Shown here one piece after another: positions 6,589-15,077 of a DNA stretch of 22,569 bases. This stretch comes from a virus. The first letter of the stretch is position 1, and every line of letters starts with the position of its first letter. The position numbers were made by a program, and so were the translations under genes. The DNA is taken from IMG/VR virus record IMGVR_UViG_3300009285_001708, positions 1-22,569 of that record. One strand, written 5' to 3'. Under the pieces are notes generated by a model that worked only from the letters and a program-made list of their open reading frames with translations, was not told where the DNA came from and did not search any database.

Positions 6589-8553
6589 TTATTGCTGATT
6601 TTGCTGAATATCTTGTAATGTTTCTTGTCTTAATGAAGAAGCCGCTTCAAGTGGATTCTGTTTAGCGACACCGACCTGCGGCTCGACAGGTTCCGGCGGT
6701 ACACCCGTCTGACCCTGCGGCGGCATTTGCGCTTGCATCATCTGTTGCTGTTTTTGCATAGCGAGCATTTCTTCATGCCACTGAACGTGAATCCACTTTG
6801 CCCATGAATTCTTTGCCATTCTGTGTACCAGAAGATGTTGCTCGTGATTATCGGTCGGGAGCACTTTTGAAAGCTCGTTAGCTCCCAAAGCCTCATTTTC
6901 CTCGGTAGCCTTCATCTCGTCAATAGAGTCGGGTAGGAGAACTTCGATAATCTGCGGGTCAAGACTCTGAAATTTAGGCAAAAAGACGTATTTGTAGAAG
7001 TTCCTCATCCCGTCAGGCGACAATGATGTCTGAAAGTCAGGAATAAGTTGCATCAGGTCTCTGCGCTCTACAAGCTCTTTGTATTCAGCTTCTTTGGCCG
7101 AAAACACAAGGACACCGGGCGGGAACTTCGTCTTAATGTCTCCAAGGTCAATCTTTTCAAACGTCATTCCCTTTACTCCCACGATAGTGGCAATCTTCTC
7201 ATCGCCGGCCTTGGTGTACCGCTTGTACCGCTGATACCAATGAGACCAGAACTCTGTCTCTCCGAACTGCATTACCTTACTTTGTAGTGACTGAGCAAGG
7301 TCATTCATTTGCTGTTGTATTGCGGCCTCTGTTGCTGTTTGCTTGCCCTTGGTCTGCTTCTCCATTGCCATACCCGTACCCACTGGGTCGGAGGCTTCTT
7401 GGTTGAGCACTTGCATGAACGCTTGGAGGCTCGGGTCCATCGCAGAGTCTTTGTTCAAGGGGGCAATAGCATCCACCGTATTAGTCACAGGGATGTGTTG
7501 TGATACTTGGCGCGAGAACAACTGCGACACGTCGCGTACCTTATCAGGGTCATACACATAGAGCGGATTAGCTTTATCCTTTGCCGCTATAAATGCGAGG
7601 TTGAGCAACACCGAACGCGCACGATGCTTGTCTTCAAGTAGGTCTGCGACAGAGAATACTACCGATGAGTGCGGCTCACGGAATGCTTCTTTGACTACAA
7701 TCGGCCACTTGGAGTTGGTCTTAATCACCTTTCCATCGGGAGCAACAATATCTTCCCCGTCACGCAAATCAAGTTTCTGGTAGTAGAGAATTTTACTAAA
7801 GTCCCTATCAAGCCAGTACACACACTTATCTCCCTCGCTGTCATAGCCAAAGAATTCAAGGATTTGGTGGATGTCGCCTTGATATGTGTCGCTCGCTTGT
7901 GGAGTGACGAATTTGGCGCGGTCACGAATCACCTTGTAGTTCCAAAGGAATGGGTCAATACCTGATGGGATGTCACTGGCATTTTTTATGTTGGTTATGA
8001 CACCGGCTTTGATAAGCGCGTTAATTTCGTGGGATGACTTTGTTATCCACTTCCAGTAATAGCGCCATTTCTGTGGTTCCTCGAAGAACGGGTCATATCC
8101 AAACACTAGTGGGTTGATGACACACGGGCGCATAATCTTACGCTCATGGTCGAACCGTATTGTTTCCATGTACCCCCTCCCAAAGAAAAGCGTGTCCCAC
8201 GTCCAATCGTAATCATGCTGTGCCTTATCCATCTCTCGGTAGTCATTCTGGGCGAGTATGTTCAGAGACTGCACTTTCTTTTGGTCTAGTTCCTCACCCG
8301 GTACGAACTTCACTTGCATCTTGTCGTCATAAAGATTCGACATGATGCGGTTAAACAATGTAAGCAGAAGCGTAGATGCAATGTTCTCATCTCCTCTTTG
8401 CAGGTTATTCAGAAGGACTATTTGTTGCGCTTGTCTACGCTTTCTCGGCTGGAGGAAATAGAAACTCTCCATGTATTTGGAGTAAATGTCCCTTGTCTCG
8501 AATGGCAATTTCTCGCGCACTTCGTGGTCTGTAAGATATTGTGTATCAGCCAT
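6589..8553 (-). CDS. Portal protein
   Basis: A 654-residue protein. I place the start at ATG 8553 (MADTQYLTDHEVREKL), which overlaps the previous stop in ATGGCTGA. An in-frame GTG at 8565 adds only four residues. The size, the position two genes after the large terminase, and the pattern fit a large phage portal: helical N-terminus with LQPRKRRQAQQIVLLNNLQRG, DYDWTWDTLFFGRGYMETIRFD in the core, and a central WKVI/KWPIVVKEAF region. The later part, GTGMAMEKQTKGKQTATEAAIQQQ (in pieces), resembles the tunnel-loop and long-helix region of portals. The C-terminus is Gln/Met/Pro-rich. It would form the dodecameric ring at the packaging vertex and dock the terminase. Transcription continues into the next small gene after three bases. 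Confidence 0.82.
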   Translation of the reverse strand: MADTQYLTDHEVREKLPFETRDIYSKYMESFYFLQPRKRRQAQQIVLLNNLQRGDENIASTLLLTLFNRIMSNLYDDKMQVKFVPGEELDQKKVQSLNILAQNDYREMDKAQHDYDWTWDTLFFGRGYMETIRFDHERKIMRPCVINPLVFGYDPFFEEPQKWRYYWKWITKSSHEINALIKAGVITNIKNASDIPSGIDPFLWNYKVIRDRAKFVTPQASDTYQGDIHQILEFFGYDSEGDKCVYWLDRDFSKILYYQKLDLRDGEDIVAPDGKVIKTNSKWPIVVKEAFREPHSSVVFSVADLLEDKHRARSVLLNLAFIAAKDKANPLYVYDPDKVRDVSQLFSRQVSQHIPVTNTVDAIAPLNKDSAMDPSLQAFMQVLNQEASDPVGTGMAMEKQTKGKQTATEAAIQQQMNDLAQSLQSKVMQFGETEFWSHWYQRYKRYTKAGDEKIATIVGVKGMTFEKIDLGDIKTKFPPGVLVFSAKEAEYKELVERRDLMQLIPDFQTSLSPDGMRNFYKYVFLPKFQSLDPQIIEVLLPDSIDEMKATEENEALGANELSKVLPTDNHEQHLLVHRMAKNSWAKWIHVQWHEEMLAMQKQQQMMQAQMPPQGQTGVPPEPVEPQVGVAKQNPLEAASSLRQETLQDIQQNQQ

Positions 8554-8965
8554 GAGCGATTTCACTTAGTGTCTGCGGCCTTTGAGTTAATATGTGACCT
8601 TTCATTGGGGTCGCGCCGACAAATATCTTGTAATTCATATTCTTTTCGTCTACTACGATTCTCGGATTTACATCAGGTATCACTTTCATACCATCTCTCC
8701 ACAAAGCAACTTCAATTCCCTTGTAATGAGAGTTGAACAATTCCTGTTTTGTCGGTTGATATTGTTTGAATGCTTCAGGGTTTATGCCAAATTGGAAGCA
8801 TCGGATAATCGCCGCATTACCGTGGCCAGTATCGTCCTCTAGTTTTGTCTTTGATTGGGCCTCAAGTGACTGCACATCATGGTCATAGCCGTGCATCTTT
8901 ACGTTTCCAATCTCTTCGGAGCCGCCGAACTTTTGAACGTCTACGGACTTCTTTACCCGCGCCAT
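8546..8965 (-). CDS. Unknown protein between terminase and portal
   Basis: A 139-residue protein from ATG 8965. The ATG overlaps the end of the large terminase gene by 13 bases, and the stop overlaps the portal start by 8. Features: a basic start (MARVKKSVDVQKFGG), a mixed middle with GHGNAAIIRCFQFGINPEAF, and a more beta-like end (GIEVALWRDGMKVIPDVNPRI, in part). It has no membrane segment, Cys pair or enzyme motif. The tight overlaps on both sides argue for a role in packaging or head assembly, but the family is not recognised. Confidence 0.7.
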   Translation of the reverse strand: MARVKKSVDVQKFGGSEEIGNVKMHGYDHDVQSLEAQSKTKLEDDTGHGNAAIIRCFQFGINPEAFKQYQPTKQELFNSHYKGIEVALWRDGMKVIPDVNPRIVVDEKNMNYKIFVGATPMKGHILTQRPQTLSEIAHG

Positions 8966-10317
8966 ATGTCAATAGTCTTGTCAATGAATACGTTACCCTG
9001 ATTCTTAATCATCCTCGTGTTTTTGATTGTTAGGTCTGTGATGCACTGTGTCAATACAGCCGCGTCAACACAATTTGGGGACAAGATGCCCTCTCTGAAT
9101 AACTCCTCCTTGGGTTGGATGATGATTTTGCCGTCTTTATTCTTATATCGGACATACTCAAATTCATTCCATGAGGTGTTTTGTATGAGTCGGCCGCCCG
9201 ATAGCATCCATTGCCTCTGTCGCCAATGCCATTCAGCTTTTAGGTTGGCAAACATTGGGTCTTCCGACTTCTCACCGAACGCGACACCTTTCACCGGATA
9301 ATCCATTTGCCTAAGTCGGTCATACACGCCCTGCCCGACGCCTGTCTTATCCACAACAATGAAATCCACCTTGCACTCTTTATATTTATCCTGAATAACT
9401 CCCACTAAATCCATCGTGTCTTGGAGTTTTTGATTGAACAGAATCTGTTGTAGGTTTCCTGACTTTAGTACTACTGCGCTGTTATCTCCCCCTGCGGCTG
9501 GGTCAACTCCTAGTATCTTATAGCCCGAGTGTTCACCGCTCGGTACAACGCACGCCTGCAATTCCCTATCGCTAATGAGACGCAAGTACCCTTTCTCATC
9601 CATCCCCTCATCAAAAGCGTCCCAATTGCCTTCTAAGTATGCTTTGCGTTGGTTCTCGGGCAGTGATTCAAGTGACTTATAGTATTCCTGTGGCAAGTGC
9701 GGGTTGTCTGTCGGTAATGCGGGCACAAACACAAACTCATATTGTTCTTTCTCCTCTGGTGGAAACATGCGCTTTACCCAAATATTCTTTACCCACGCTT
9801 CACCGAGCGGGTTACAGCCCGCAAGGAACTTTGTTTCTTTAATCCCCGGCCAACGCAAACGACTCCTTAGCATGTCAAATACGGGCTTGGGGTTTCTATT
9901 TATCTCGTCAACTCCCATTACTGCGAACTCAACTGAAAGATACTTCTGTGGGTCATCAAGGTTTCTAAATGCAATGATGCCGCTTCCATATTCGGGCGCT
10001 AATGTAAACTCATGGCGCTGTTGATTATGTGTTCCAAGCCATTCAGGAAACTCAAACTTTACTTTTGATAGGTGGCGGTCTTCGAGCGCAGGGTAGTCCT
10101 CACAAAATAATCCTGCTCTAATACCGGGAATGTCGTATTTGGAATATAGCTTCATCAGCCAATACACCATCATCCACCGTAGCCACCGTGATTTACCGCT
10201 TCCTACTGAACCTCCAAATAACGTAAACTTAAAACGCTTTGAGGCTTCCTTTGCCTCATTCTGTTTTGGAAAGAAGTTACTTAGTTCACTGAATTTAATT
10301 GTATCTTCTTCACTCAT
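8953..10317 (-). CDS. terL: Terminase large subunit
   Basis: A 454-residue DNA packaging motor. N-terminal ATPase: Walker A GGSVGSGKS (residues 35-43), Walker B ending VMGVDEINRN with D137 and E138, and the coupling motif FLAGCNP (164-170). C-terminal RNase H-like nuclease: ILGVDPAAGGD with D272, FIVVDKTGVGQG with D323, and PNCVDAAVL with D418, three acidic residues in the expected order. The length is normal. The start ATG 10317 overlaps the small-subunit stop in ATGAGTGA, indicating coupling. It would cut concatemers and pump DNA through the portal encoded just downstream. All motifs are intact. Confidence 0.95.
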   Translation of the reverse strand: MSEEDTIKFSELSNFFPKQNEAKEASKRFKFTLFGGSVGSGKSRWLRWMMVYWLMKLYSKYDIPGIRAGLFCEDYPALEDRHLSKVKFEFPEWLGTHNQQRHEFTLAPEYGSGIIAFRNLDDPQKYLSVEFAVMGVDEINRNPKPVFDMLRSRLRWPGIKETKFLAGCNPLGEAWVKNIWVKRMFPPEEKEQYEFVFVPALPTDNPHLPQEYYKSLESLPENQRKAYLEGNWDAFDEGMDEKGYLRLISDRELQACVVPSGEHSGYKILGVDPAAGGDNSAVVLKSGNLQQILFNQKLQDTMDLVGVIQDKYKECKVDFIVVDKTGVGQGVYDRLRQMDYPVKGVAFGEKSEDPMFANLKAEWHWRQRQWMLSGGRLIQNTSWNEFEYVRYKNKDGKIIIQPKEELFREGILSPNCVDAAVLTQCITDLTIKNTRMIKNQGNVFIDKTIDIWRG

Positions 10318-10657
10318 CTACTGAAACAAGCTTCTTGGTTATGACCAAGTGCTTTTCTGGGGCTTTGTCACCATGAACATCGAATACCATATCAGCGGCC
10401 TTTAGTCTATCTTTATCCTGTGCGCTTTTCTTATTGAGAATCTCGGCCACAACTCGCTTTGCGTTATCACTATGAAAACCCATTTCCTCTAGTGCTTCTT
10501 TCACTCCTTTTTGTTCAATTATGTCGGGTGCGTGACCTTCTGCTGTTTTTATGGCATAACCGCTTGAAATAACAAGCTCCTTTTTGTTCTTTGGCTTCTT
10601 TGCTTTGGCGTTTTTGATTATATTTTCCGCCAGATTCTTTTGCATTAAGGTTGCCAT
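10310..10657 (-). CDS. terS: Terminase small subunit candidate
   Basis: A 115-residue basic, helical protein from ATG 10657 that ends 8 bases inside the large terminase gene. Residues 20-60 look like a helix-turn-helix unit: KNKKELVISSGYAIKTAEGH, then a helix with IIEQKGVKEALEEMGF. The later part, DRLKAADMVFDVHGDKAPEKH, matches a pattern I associate with small terminases or packaging HTH proteins. It would recognise the phage DNA and hand it to the large subunit. The family call is from pattern and position, not a domain search. It starts inside the last codons of the GT17 gene, so packaging and sugar genes share a transcript. Confidence 0.72.
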   Translation of the reverse strand: MATLMQKNLAENIIKNAKAKKPKNKKELVISSGYAIKTAEGHAPDIIEQKGVKEALEEMGFHSDNAKRVVAEILNKKSAQDKDRLKAADMVFDVHGDKAPEKHLVITKKLVSVDE

Positions 10658-11439
10658 AGGAAGTTTTTATACTGCTGTTTGTTTTGTTTGAGATGTGCCG
10701 GCCATTCCGACTCGTCAATAGTAAAGGTAAACGGTCTGCCAAGAAAGTCAATACGGTCTTCTATATTTTGGGCCAGAGTATCTTGCACTTCTTTGGTGAA
10801 ATAGGTTTCATGTGTGTATGAATCGCTTAATTTACGTTCCACTTCTTTGGGGCCGCCCATGGATGTGAAGTGCCAACCTAAATATGGCCCCTTTGAGTAT
10901 AATGATTTGTCGCTTCTCATGTGGTTGAGGCATTTTCCTTTTATGTCGCCATATTGCGCCATGAGTGTGCCGTGGAATTGCTCGCTTGAACGATTATTGA
11001 GGTAGTATGTGTATACTCGTAGCTTTGCTTTTATTGGTGTGTCTGATTCAAATGAAATTGTCGGGTCAACTATCTCGTCCACATCGCCTATGAATACTGT
11101 GTCGTCGTCTTTTACCTTGTACTGTTTTAGGGCCTTTTGGATGTTCTCTTTGATATAAAACTCACGCTTCCAATGGTCAGCGCCCTTGGTATTGGGGCTT
11201 TGTAGAGCCATCTCCCAGATATGCGGGTCGTCCCAGTTGTTCACCACATAGTATTCTATTTTCTTCCACCACGGCTTGAAGTATCGTTGGTCACGGAAGA
11301 AATAGAGCGGCTTTGATTTGCCGGTGAATGTTTTGTTGGCTTCTACAATGATGAATTTATCAACATAATCATCCATGATATTAAGATGAAGCTTTAGTAT
11401 TTCGCGTTCCCCATTGAATGTGAAAATATCGTAGAGCAT
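10645..11439 (-). CDS. Glycosyltransferase family 17 (beta-1,4-GlcNAc transferase-like)
   Basis: A 264-residue protein from ATG 11439. The N-terminal pattern DIFTFNGEREILKLHLNIM, then VDKFIIVEANKTFTG, is characteristic of GT17, the family of N-acetylglucosaminyltransferase III. A metal-binding DxD appears as IGDVDEIVDP (about 117-126). WHFTSMGG near residue 192 is also typical. The product would add a sugar, often GlcNAc in eukaryotic members, to a glycan. The acceptor here is unknown. It is the last sugar gene and overlaps the small terminase gene by 13 bases. There is no signal peptide or membrane segment, so it probably acts in the cytoplasm. Bacterial and phage GT17 proteins mostly lack tested substrates. 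Confidence 0.85.
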   Translation of the reverse strand: MLYDIFTFNGEREILKLHLNIMDDYVDKFIIVEANKTFTGKSKPLYFFRDQRYFKPWWKKIEYYVVNNWDDPHIWEMALQSPNTKGADHWKREFYIKENIQKALKQYKVKDDDTVFIGDVDEIVDPTISFESDTPIKAKLRVYTYYLNNRSSEQFHGTLMAQYGDIKGKCLNHMRSDKSLYSKGPYLGWHFTSMGGPKEVERKLSDSYTHETYFTKEVQDTLAQNIEDRIDFLGRPFTFTIDESEWPAHLKQNKQQYKNFLWQP

Positions 11440-11440
11440 A

Positions 11441-12073
11441 TTATTTCCAAATCATGTAGTAACTACGTTCACAGCACTGCGCTTCGGCGGGTCGTGATGA
11501 GTGGGGTAATGTGTCTCTCATTGCTTCGTAATAGTCTTTGCTGTACCTATGCACTCGTTCCTTTGTGAGTATGTAATTGCCGCCGGGTGCGAAAGGTATG
11601 AAGCCGCTAAATGGCAGACCGAAGTGTTGTACCCACTCTTGCCAATTGTGAAAGAATTTCGCATCTACGCCTCCTGCATTGAAAAACCACGAGTCTGCAC
11701 GCTCACAGTATATATCGCCCTCGTATTTGTTCACCTCTCCGTATTTGTCAGAATAAATTCTGTGATTTAATGTGAGAAGTGGGGCGAAGTCACTCTTAAG
11801 AATCGCTTTATCTAACGTATCTTGCTCGACATACTTGAAGAGGTTTGTTTTGCCCCACAAAAACACATCTGGCAGATTATCGTAATGTTCAATGAGGTGG
11901 CCTAATTTGTCGTAGTCAACGTCTCCGATGTTTTGCGTCTGTATAACGCGCCCATACTGTTGTAAGTTTCTTTCTATTCCATCGTCCGAGCGGTCGTAAA
12001 TAGTTACGTCCAATTGCGGGTATGCTTTTAACCACACGGGGTCAAAGTTATAGTTCACGAGTATTGCTTTCAT
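11441..12073 (-). CDS. DUF3431-like protein, probable glycan-related enzyme
   Basis: A 210-residue protein. The start at ATG 12073 overlaps the previous stop as ATGA, so I prefer it over the longer frame. Features that match my memory of DUF3431: HLIEHYDNLPDVFLWGKTNLF in the middle (about 67-87), and a C-terminal part with FAPGGNYILTKERV, SKDYYEAM and a final CCERSYYMIW. That domain is often found near glycosyltransferases, but its reaction is not settled. No DxD motif is clear. Position between GT11-like and GT17 genes argues for work on the same glycan. Confidence in the coding call is high and in the family moderate. Confidence 0.72.
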   Translation of the reverse strand: MKAILVNYNFDPVWLKAYPQLDVTIYDRSDDGIERNLQQYGRVIQTQNIGDVDYDKLGHLIEHYDNLPDVFLWGKTNLFKYVEQDTLDKAILKSDFAPLLTLNHRIYSDKYGEVNKYEGDIYCERADSWFFNAGGVDAKFFHNWQEWVQHFGLPFSGFIPFAPGGNYILTKERVHRYSKDYYEAMRDTLPHSSRPAEAQCCERSYYMIWK

Positions 12074-12822
12074 ATGTATGTGAACCGCTTGTAGTAGCAA
12101 GCCGGTCTAGCCCACTTCCGTATGTTGCGTCTGGCCCAATACCTTGGAGCAATGACTTCCTTCGCATCGCCAAGAAGCGACGGGAGAATATAGAAAGCGC
12201 TATTGGCAATAATGAGGTGTTTTGCATATCGCACTGAACGCCAGTTGAGTCCTATGTCCTGTACTATTTTGTATTTTGGGAAGAATTGTTTTGCTAATAC
12301 AGGGTCATCAGTATGTACCTCGAACCGCATGTCGAATGACGCTCTGCCCTCGTACTTGCGGCGGATGATTTTGATTGCTTCATCATAGTACTCTTTGGGA
12401 AGCCCAAGGTTGGGGTCGGTATAATACTCTCCGCCTCGGAAGCCGATTATACAGAGGTCATCGGGCAAATTTAGCGGCTCTACCCTCAGCCAGTCCCGTA
12501 TATTGGCAAGATTGTGCCCCCAATATTTTTCATCCTCAAAACAACCGTCAATGATGGTGTAGTCTTCTACGAAGTTTATCTCGGGGTCGTATGAGCGTAT
12601 ATCTATCCCATTTTCTGTGATTTGTTTCTCGTTCCATTCAAGCGGGTTTAAAAGATTCAGAGGCTTCCCCGTATCTATGTTCATAAAAGACGCACCCTTG
12701 AAGGTGGCGGGGTTTACCATGCCCCAATCAAGCCCCTTTTCCTCCGCGAGCGTCCTTGTAGTTATGTATCGAAACAGTTGGTCTCCCAGCCCGCTACCTT
12801 GGTGAAAGATGCCAGCAATCAT
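12070..12822 (-). CDS. Divergent GT11-like (fucosyltransferase fold) protein
   Basis: A 250-residue protein from ATG 12822, whose ATGA overlaps the previous stop. The N-terminal HQGSGLGDQLFRYITTRTLA parallels the GGLGNQMFQYA motif of family 11 alpha-1,2-fucosyltransferases. IIGFRGGEYY (about 125-134) stands where HxRRGDY would be. Near the end, HLIIANSAFYILPSLLGDAK parallels IANSSFSWWAAWL. The GDP-binding HxRRGDY has lost its His and one Arg, so the donor may differ or activity may be reduced. A second, more typical GT11 lies at 16233-16823. The gene is in the middle of the sugar cluster. A nucleotide-sugar transferase is likely; its exact substrates are unknown. Confidence 0.7.
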   Translation of the reverse strand: MIAGIFHQGSGLGDQLFRYITTRTLAEEKGLDWGMVNPATFKGASFMNIDTGKPLNLLNPLEWNEKQITENGIDIRSYDPEINFVEDYTIIDGCFEDEKYWGHNLANIRDWLRVEPLNLPDDLCIIGFRGGEYYTDPNLGLPKEYYDEAIKIIRRKYEGRASFDMRFEVHTDDPVLAKQFFPKYKIVQDIGLNWRSVRYAKHLIIANSAFYILPSLLGDAKEVIAPRYWARRNIRKWARPACYYKRFTYI

Positions 12823-13340
12823 GCCCGTTTAATAACCGTGAGACCGCCGTTGTTGGTGCAATCTTCCGCCATTTCCCACTCGGGGTTTTTCTCTAGGAAG
12901 TCGTTTATACACTCCATCATTTCAGGTAATACCGCATGGTGCGTGTCGTGGAATGCTATGAACTTCTTTACTTTACTTGCGTGACGCGCCAATTCTTGGC
13001 TTAGCTGTTCCCTTGTGTGGATAGTGTCAATGAATAGGAAGTCATGCTCTGGTAGGTCTATTTTCAGTGACGAGTCTTGTAAAAAGCCGAATACAATTCC
13101 ATCTTTATCTGCGGCGTCAATGACTTCCCACAGGTTGCCTCCATACTTCTCGGGGTTCTCGATGTCCACTGACAGCATTACTTTGGGCTTTCCTGCAAGG
13201 AGTGCCCATGTTGATACAATCGCCCGTACTCCAAGCTCAACAATCGAATCAGACTGCTCGGCGTACTTTTTGAGCACTGGTAGATTCTCGTTTATGTCCG
13301 AGGGGATTTTGCACAATTGCTTGTATTTTTCCTGTATCAT
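12819..13340 (-). CDS. Class I SAM-dependent methyltransferase
   Basis: A 173-residue protein from ATG 13340. SIVELGVRAIVSTWALLAG (about 32-50) is a SAM-binding motif I with a helix after the first strand. VMLSVDIENPE (motif II) has the acidic end of strand two, and HDFLFIDTIHTREQLSQEL carries the D-x-x-H-x-x-E-x pattern of Methyltransf_24 or cephalosporin-hydroxylase-like proteins. FIAFHDTHHA follows, as in that group. The likely role is O-methylation of a sugar in the glycan made by the neighbours. ATGA overlaps link it to genes on both sides. The substrate is not predictable from sequence. Confidence 0.8.
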   Translation of the reverse strand: MIQEKYKQLCKIPSDINENLPVLKKYAEQSDSIVELGVRAIVSTWALLAGKPKVMLSVDIENPEKYGGNLWEVIDAADKDGIVFGFLQDSSLKIDLPEHDFLFIDTIHTREQLSQELARHASKVKKFIAFHDTHHAVLPEMMECINDFLEKNPEWEMAEDCTNNGGLTVIKRA

Positions 13341-13924
13341 AGTGAGTGAAATGCGAATGGTGTTAGTCCCTCGTTTTCAGGGATTGCGTGCTCTCGGCTG
13401 AAGTATTTTGCCACATCGAGCGGGGCGAACTTGCACCCATGCTCTTGCAGTATTTTACGATTGTGGACGCAAAGGAAGCCGTCCTCATTGGTATTCCCGT
13501 AGTAAGACTTCCATTCAAGTCCCAGTTGCGATGGTAATTCAAGTATCCTCTTTGAGCGGATAGAAACACTGTTGCCGACTCGTATGAGTTCCCCGTCCGG
13601 CGTAAGGTACGAGTAGTTATCTCGCGGAAGCGGCCACGGAGCGCCGATAAAGTCGTAATCGAGAAACTCATTGCGCCATGCAGATGGGTTGATAGGGTAT
13701 CCGTCAGCGTGGAAAAGAAACGCATAAGGTGTTTGCACATAGTGATGAAGCTCATAAATTATCTTGTAATTCCAATCGTCAATGGATTTGATTGACTCGT
13801 CCCATATGAGTTTGACTGCGCCCCATCTAATGTCCCTACATGATTCGTCAATTGCATATTTGTGAGCTTGAAAGTCTTTGTTTGTGATTGCGATTAAAGT
13901 TATTTGCGGAAGTTCAAGCGCCAT
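13337..13924 (-). CDS. DUF5672 family protein, probable glycosyltransferase-like
   Basis: A 195-residue protein. ATG 13924 overlaps the upstream gene by 11 bases; a longer frame would need a TTG start at 13936. Motifs of DUF5672: YELHHYVQTPYAFLFHADGY (in part), YDFIGAPWP, RVGNSVSIRSKRIL, NEDGFLCVHNR, and FSREHAIPENEGLTPFAFH. FHADGY holds the acidic residue that could serve as DxD equivalent. Members occur in polysaccharide gene clusters and have a GT-A-like pattern. The exact reaction is unknown. No signal peptide or membrane helix is present. Confidence 0.82.
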   Translation of the reverse strand: MALELPQITLIAITNKDFQAHKYAIDESCRDIRWGAVKLIWDESIKSIDDWNYKIIYELHHYVQTPYAFLFHADGYPINPSAWRNEFLDYDFIGAPWPLPRDNYSYLTPDGELIRVGNSVSIRSKRILELPSQLGLEWKSYYGNTNEDGFLCVHNRKILQEHGCKFAPLDVAKYFSREHAIPENEGLTPFAFHSL

Positions 13925-15077
13925 AGTACTTATCAAAGACCGATACCATGTAGTTTAGGTCGTCCTTGGTAAGTCGTGGATGACAACTAATCCAAAAGCT
14001 GTTCTTCAATATCCAGTCTGCATTGGGAAGTGACTTTGTATCCCATTTCAGGTGTTTATAGGCCGGATGACGTAATATGTTTCCGGCAAACATGGAGCGA
14101 GTCTCGATACCGTGCTTTTCCAAATGTGAGATTAGCGTACCCCTGTCGCCCCAGCGTGTTGAAAGCGGGAATGAAAACCACGACGGGTCTGCGCCTTTAA
14201 CCCACTGAGGCATCACAAGGTCAGTGTGTTTGCATAATTCAGAATACAAGTAGTGGAAGTTATGTTTGCGGAGCGCTTTGATTTTTGCCGTCTTTTTCAA
14301 CTGCACGCGCCCCATTGCGGCTTGTAGTTCAAGAGGGGACAAGTTGTATCCTATCTTTTCGTAGATGAACCGAGCGTCTTGGTCTTCGGGTAGGTCTTTC
14401 CATTTCTTTCCGTTGGCTCTGCGTGTGATGTCCGATTGTCGGCCCCAGTCTCGGTACATTCGCACCTTACGGGCAAGTTCTTTGTCGTTGGTAAAGATAC
14501 CACCGCCTTGACCCATTGCAACAATATGAGCCGCGTGGAATGAGGTGAAAGATATATTCCCGAATCCACCAACCTTTTTATTGCCAATAGTGCCTCCCCA
14601 CCCGTCGCAGTTGTCTTCGATGACATACGCTTTATACTTCTTAGCTAACCTCATAATGGCGGGCATATCACAGGGATTGCCCACTGCGTGGACACAGATA
14701 ATAGCCCGCACGTCTTTATTCTTTTTGAGTGCATCTTCTACAATTTCAGGGGTGAGGTTGTACGTCCCAATCTCTACATCAACCACTATCGGTGTTAGCC
14801 CGCACTGGAGGATGATATTAAAAATGGTGGGAAATGTTACTGCGGGAATAATTATCTTACTTCCCTTGGGTAGTTCAAGCGCGGTGAGAGCGAGAAGCCC
14901 CGCCGACGAGCCGGAGTTCGCAAGCACACCGTACTTCACCCTGAGAAACTTGGCGGCCTCCTTTTCCATCTTTTCTCCCTCGGTAGACAGCGGCCACCAA
15001 TTGTGGTTTATGACACGCATTATTGCTTTCTTTTCGTCGTCCCCAATGAGCGCACCGCCGTATCTTATTGAACGCAT
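13914..15077 (-). CDS. PLP/PMP-dependent sugar 3-dehydratase (DegT/RfbH/ColD-like)
   Basis: A 387-residue protein in the DegT/DnrJ/EryC1 fold. I start it at ATG 15077 (MRSIRYGG), overlapping the upstream gene by 13 bases. NSGSSAGLLALTAL (54-67) and EDNCD with D155 bind the cofactor. At the lysine site the sequence is SFHAAHIVAMGQGG, giving His184 where aminotransferases have Lys (SFxxxK). His at this point is the mark of 3-dehydratases such as RfbH/DdhC (E1) and ColD. DPSWFSFPL and RSMFAGNILRHPAY also match RfbH. The four Cys after RDWGR that bind [2Fe-2S] in E1 are absent, so a ColD-like, cluster-free reaction is more likely. It would remove the 3-hydroxyl from a nucleotide 4-keto-6-deoxyhexose, leading to a 3,6-dideoxyhexose. 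The sugar nucleotide (CDP or GDP) is not clear. Confidence 0.87.
   Translation of the reverse strand: MRSIRYGGALIGDDEKKAIMRVINHNWWPLSTEGEKMEKEAAKFLRVKYGVLANSGSSAGLLALTALELPKGSKIIIPAVTFPTIFNIILQCGLTPIVVDVEIGTYNLTPEIVEDALKKNKDVRAIICVHAVGNPCDMPAIMRLAKKYKAYVIEDNCDGWGGTIGNKKVGGFGNISFTSFHAAHIVAMGQGGGIFTNDKELARKVRMYRDWGRQSDITRRANGKKWKDLPEDQDARFIYEKIGYNLSPLELQAAMGRVQLKKTAKIKALRKHNFHYLYSELCKHTDLVMPQWVKGADPSWFSFPLSTRWGDRGTLISHLEKHGIETRSMFAGNILRHPAYKHLKWDTKSLPNADWILKNSFWISCHPRLTKDDLNYMVSVFDKYYGA

Noticed and set aside
8554-8565. GTG start for the portal gene at 8565
   Set aside because: The ATG at 8553 overlaps the previous stop by 8 bases and needs no alternative start; the longer form adds only four residues.
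10612-10640. TATAAT on the minus strand inside the small terminase gene
   Set aside because: No -35 hexamer is found at 15-19 bases, so it is likely chance.
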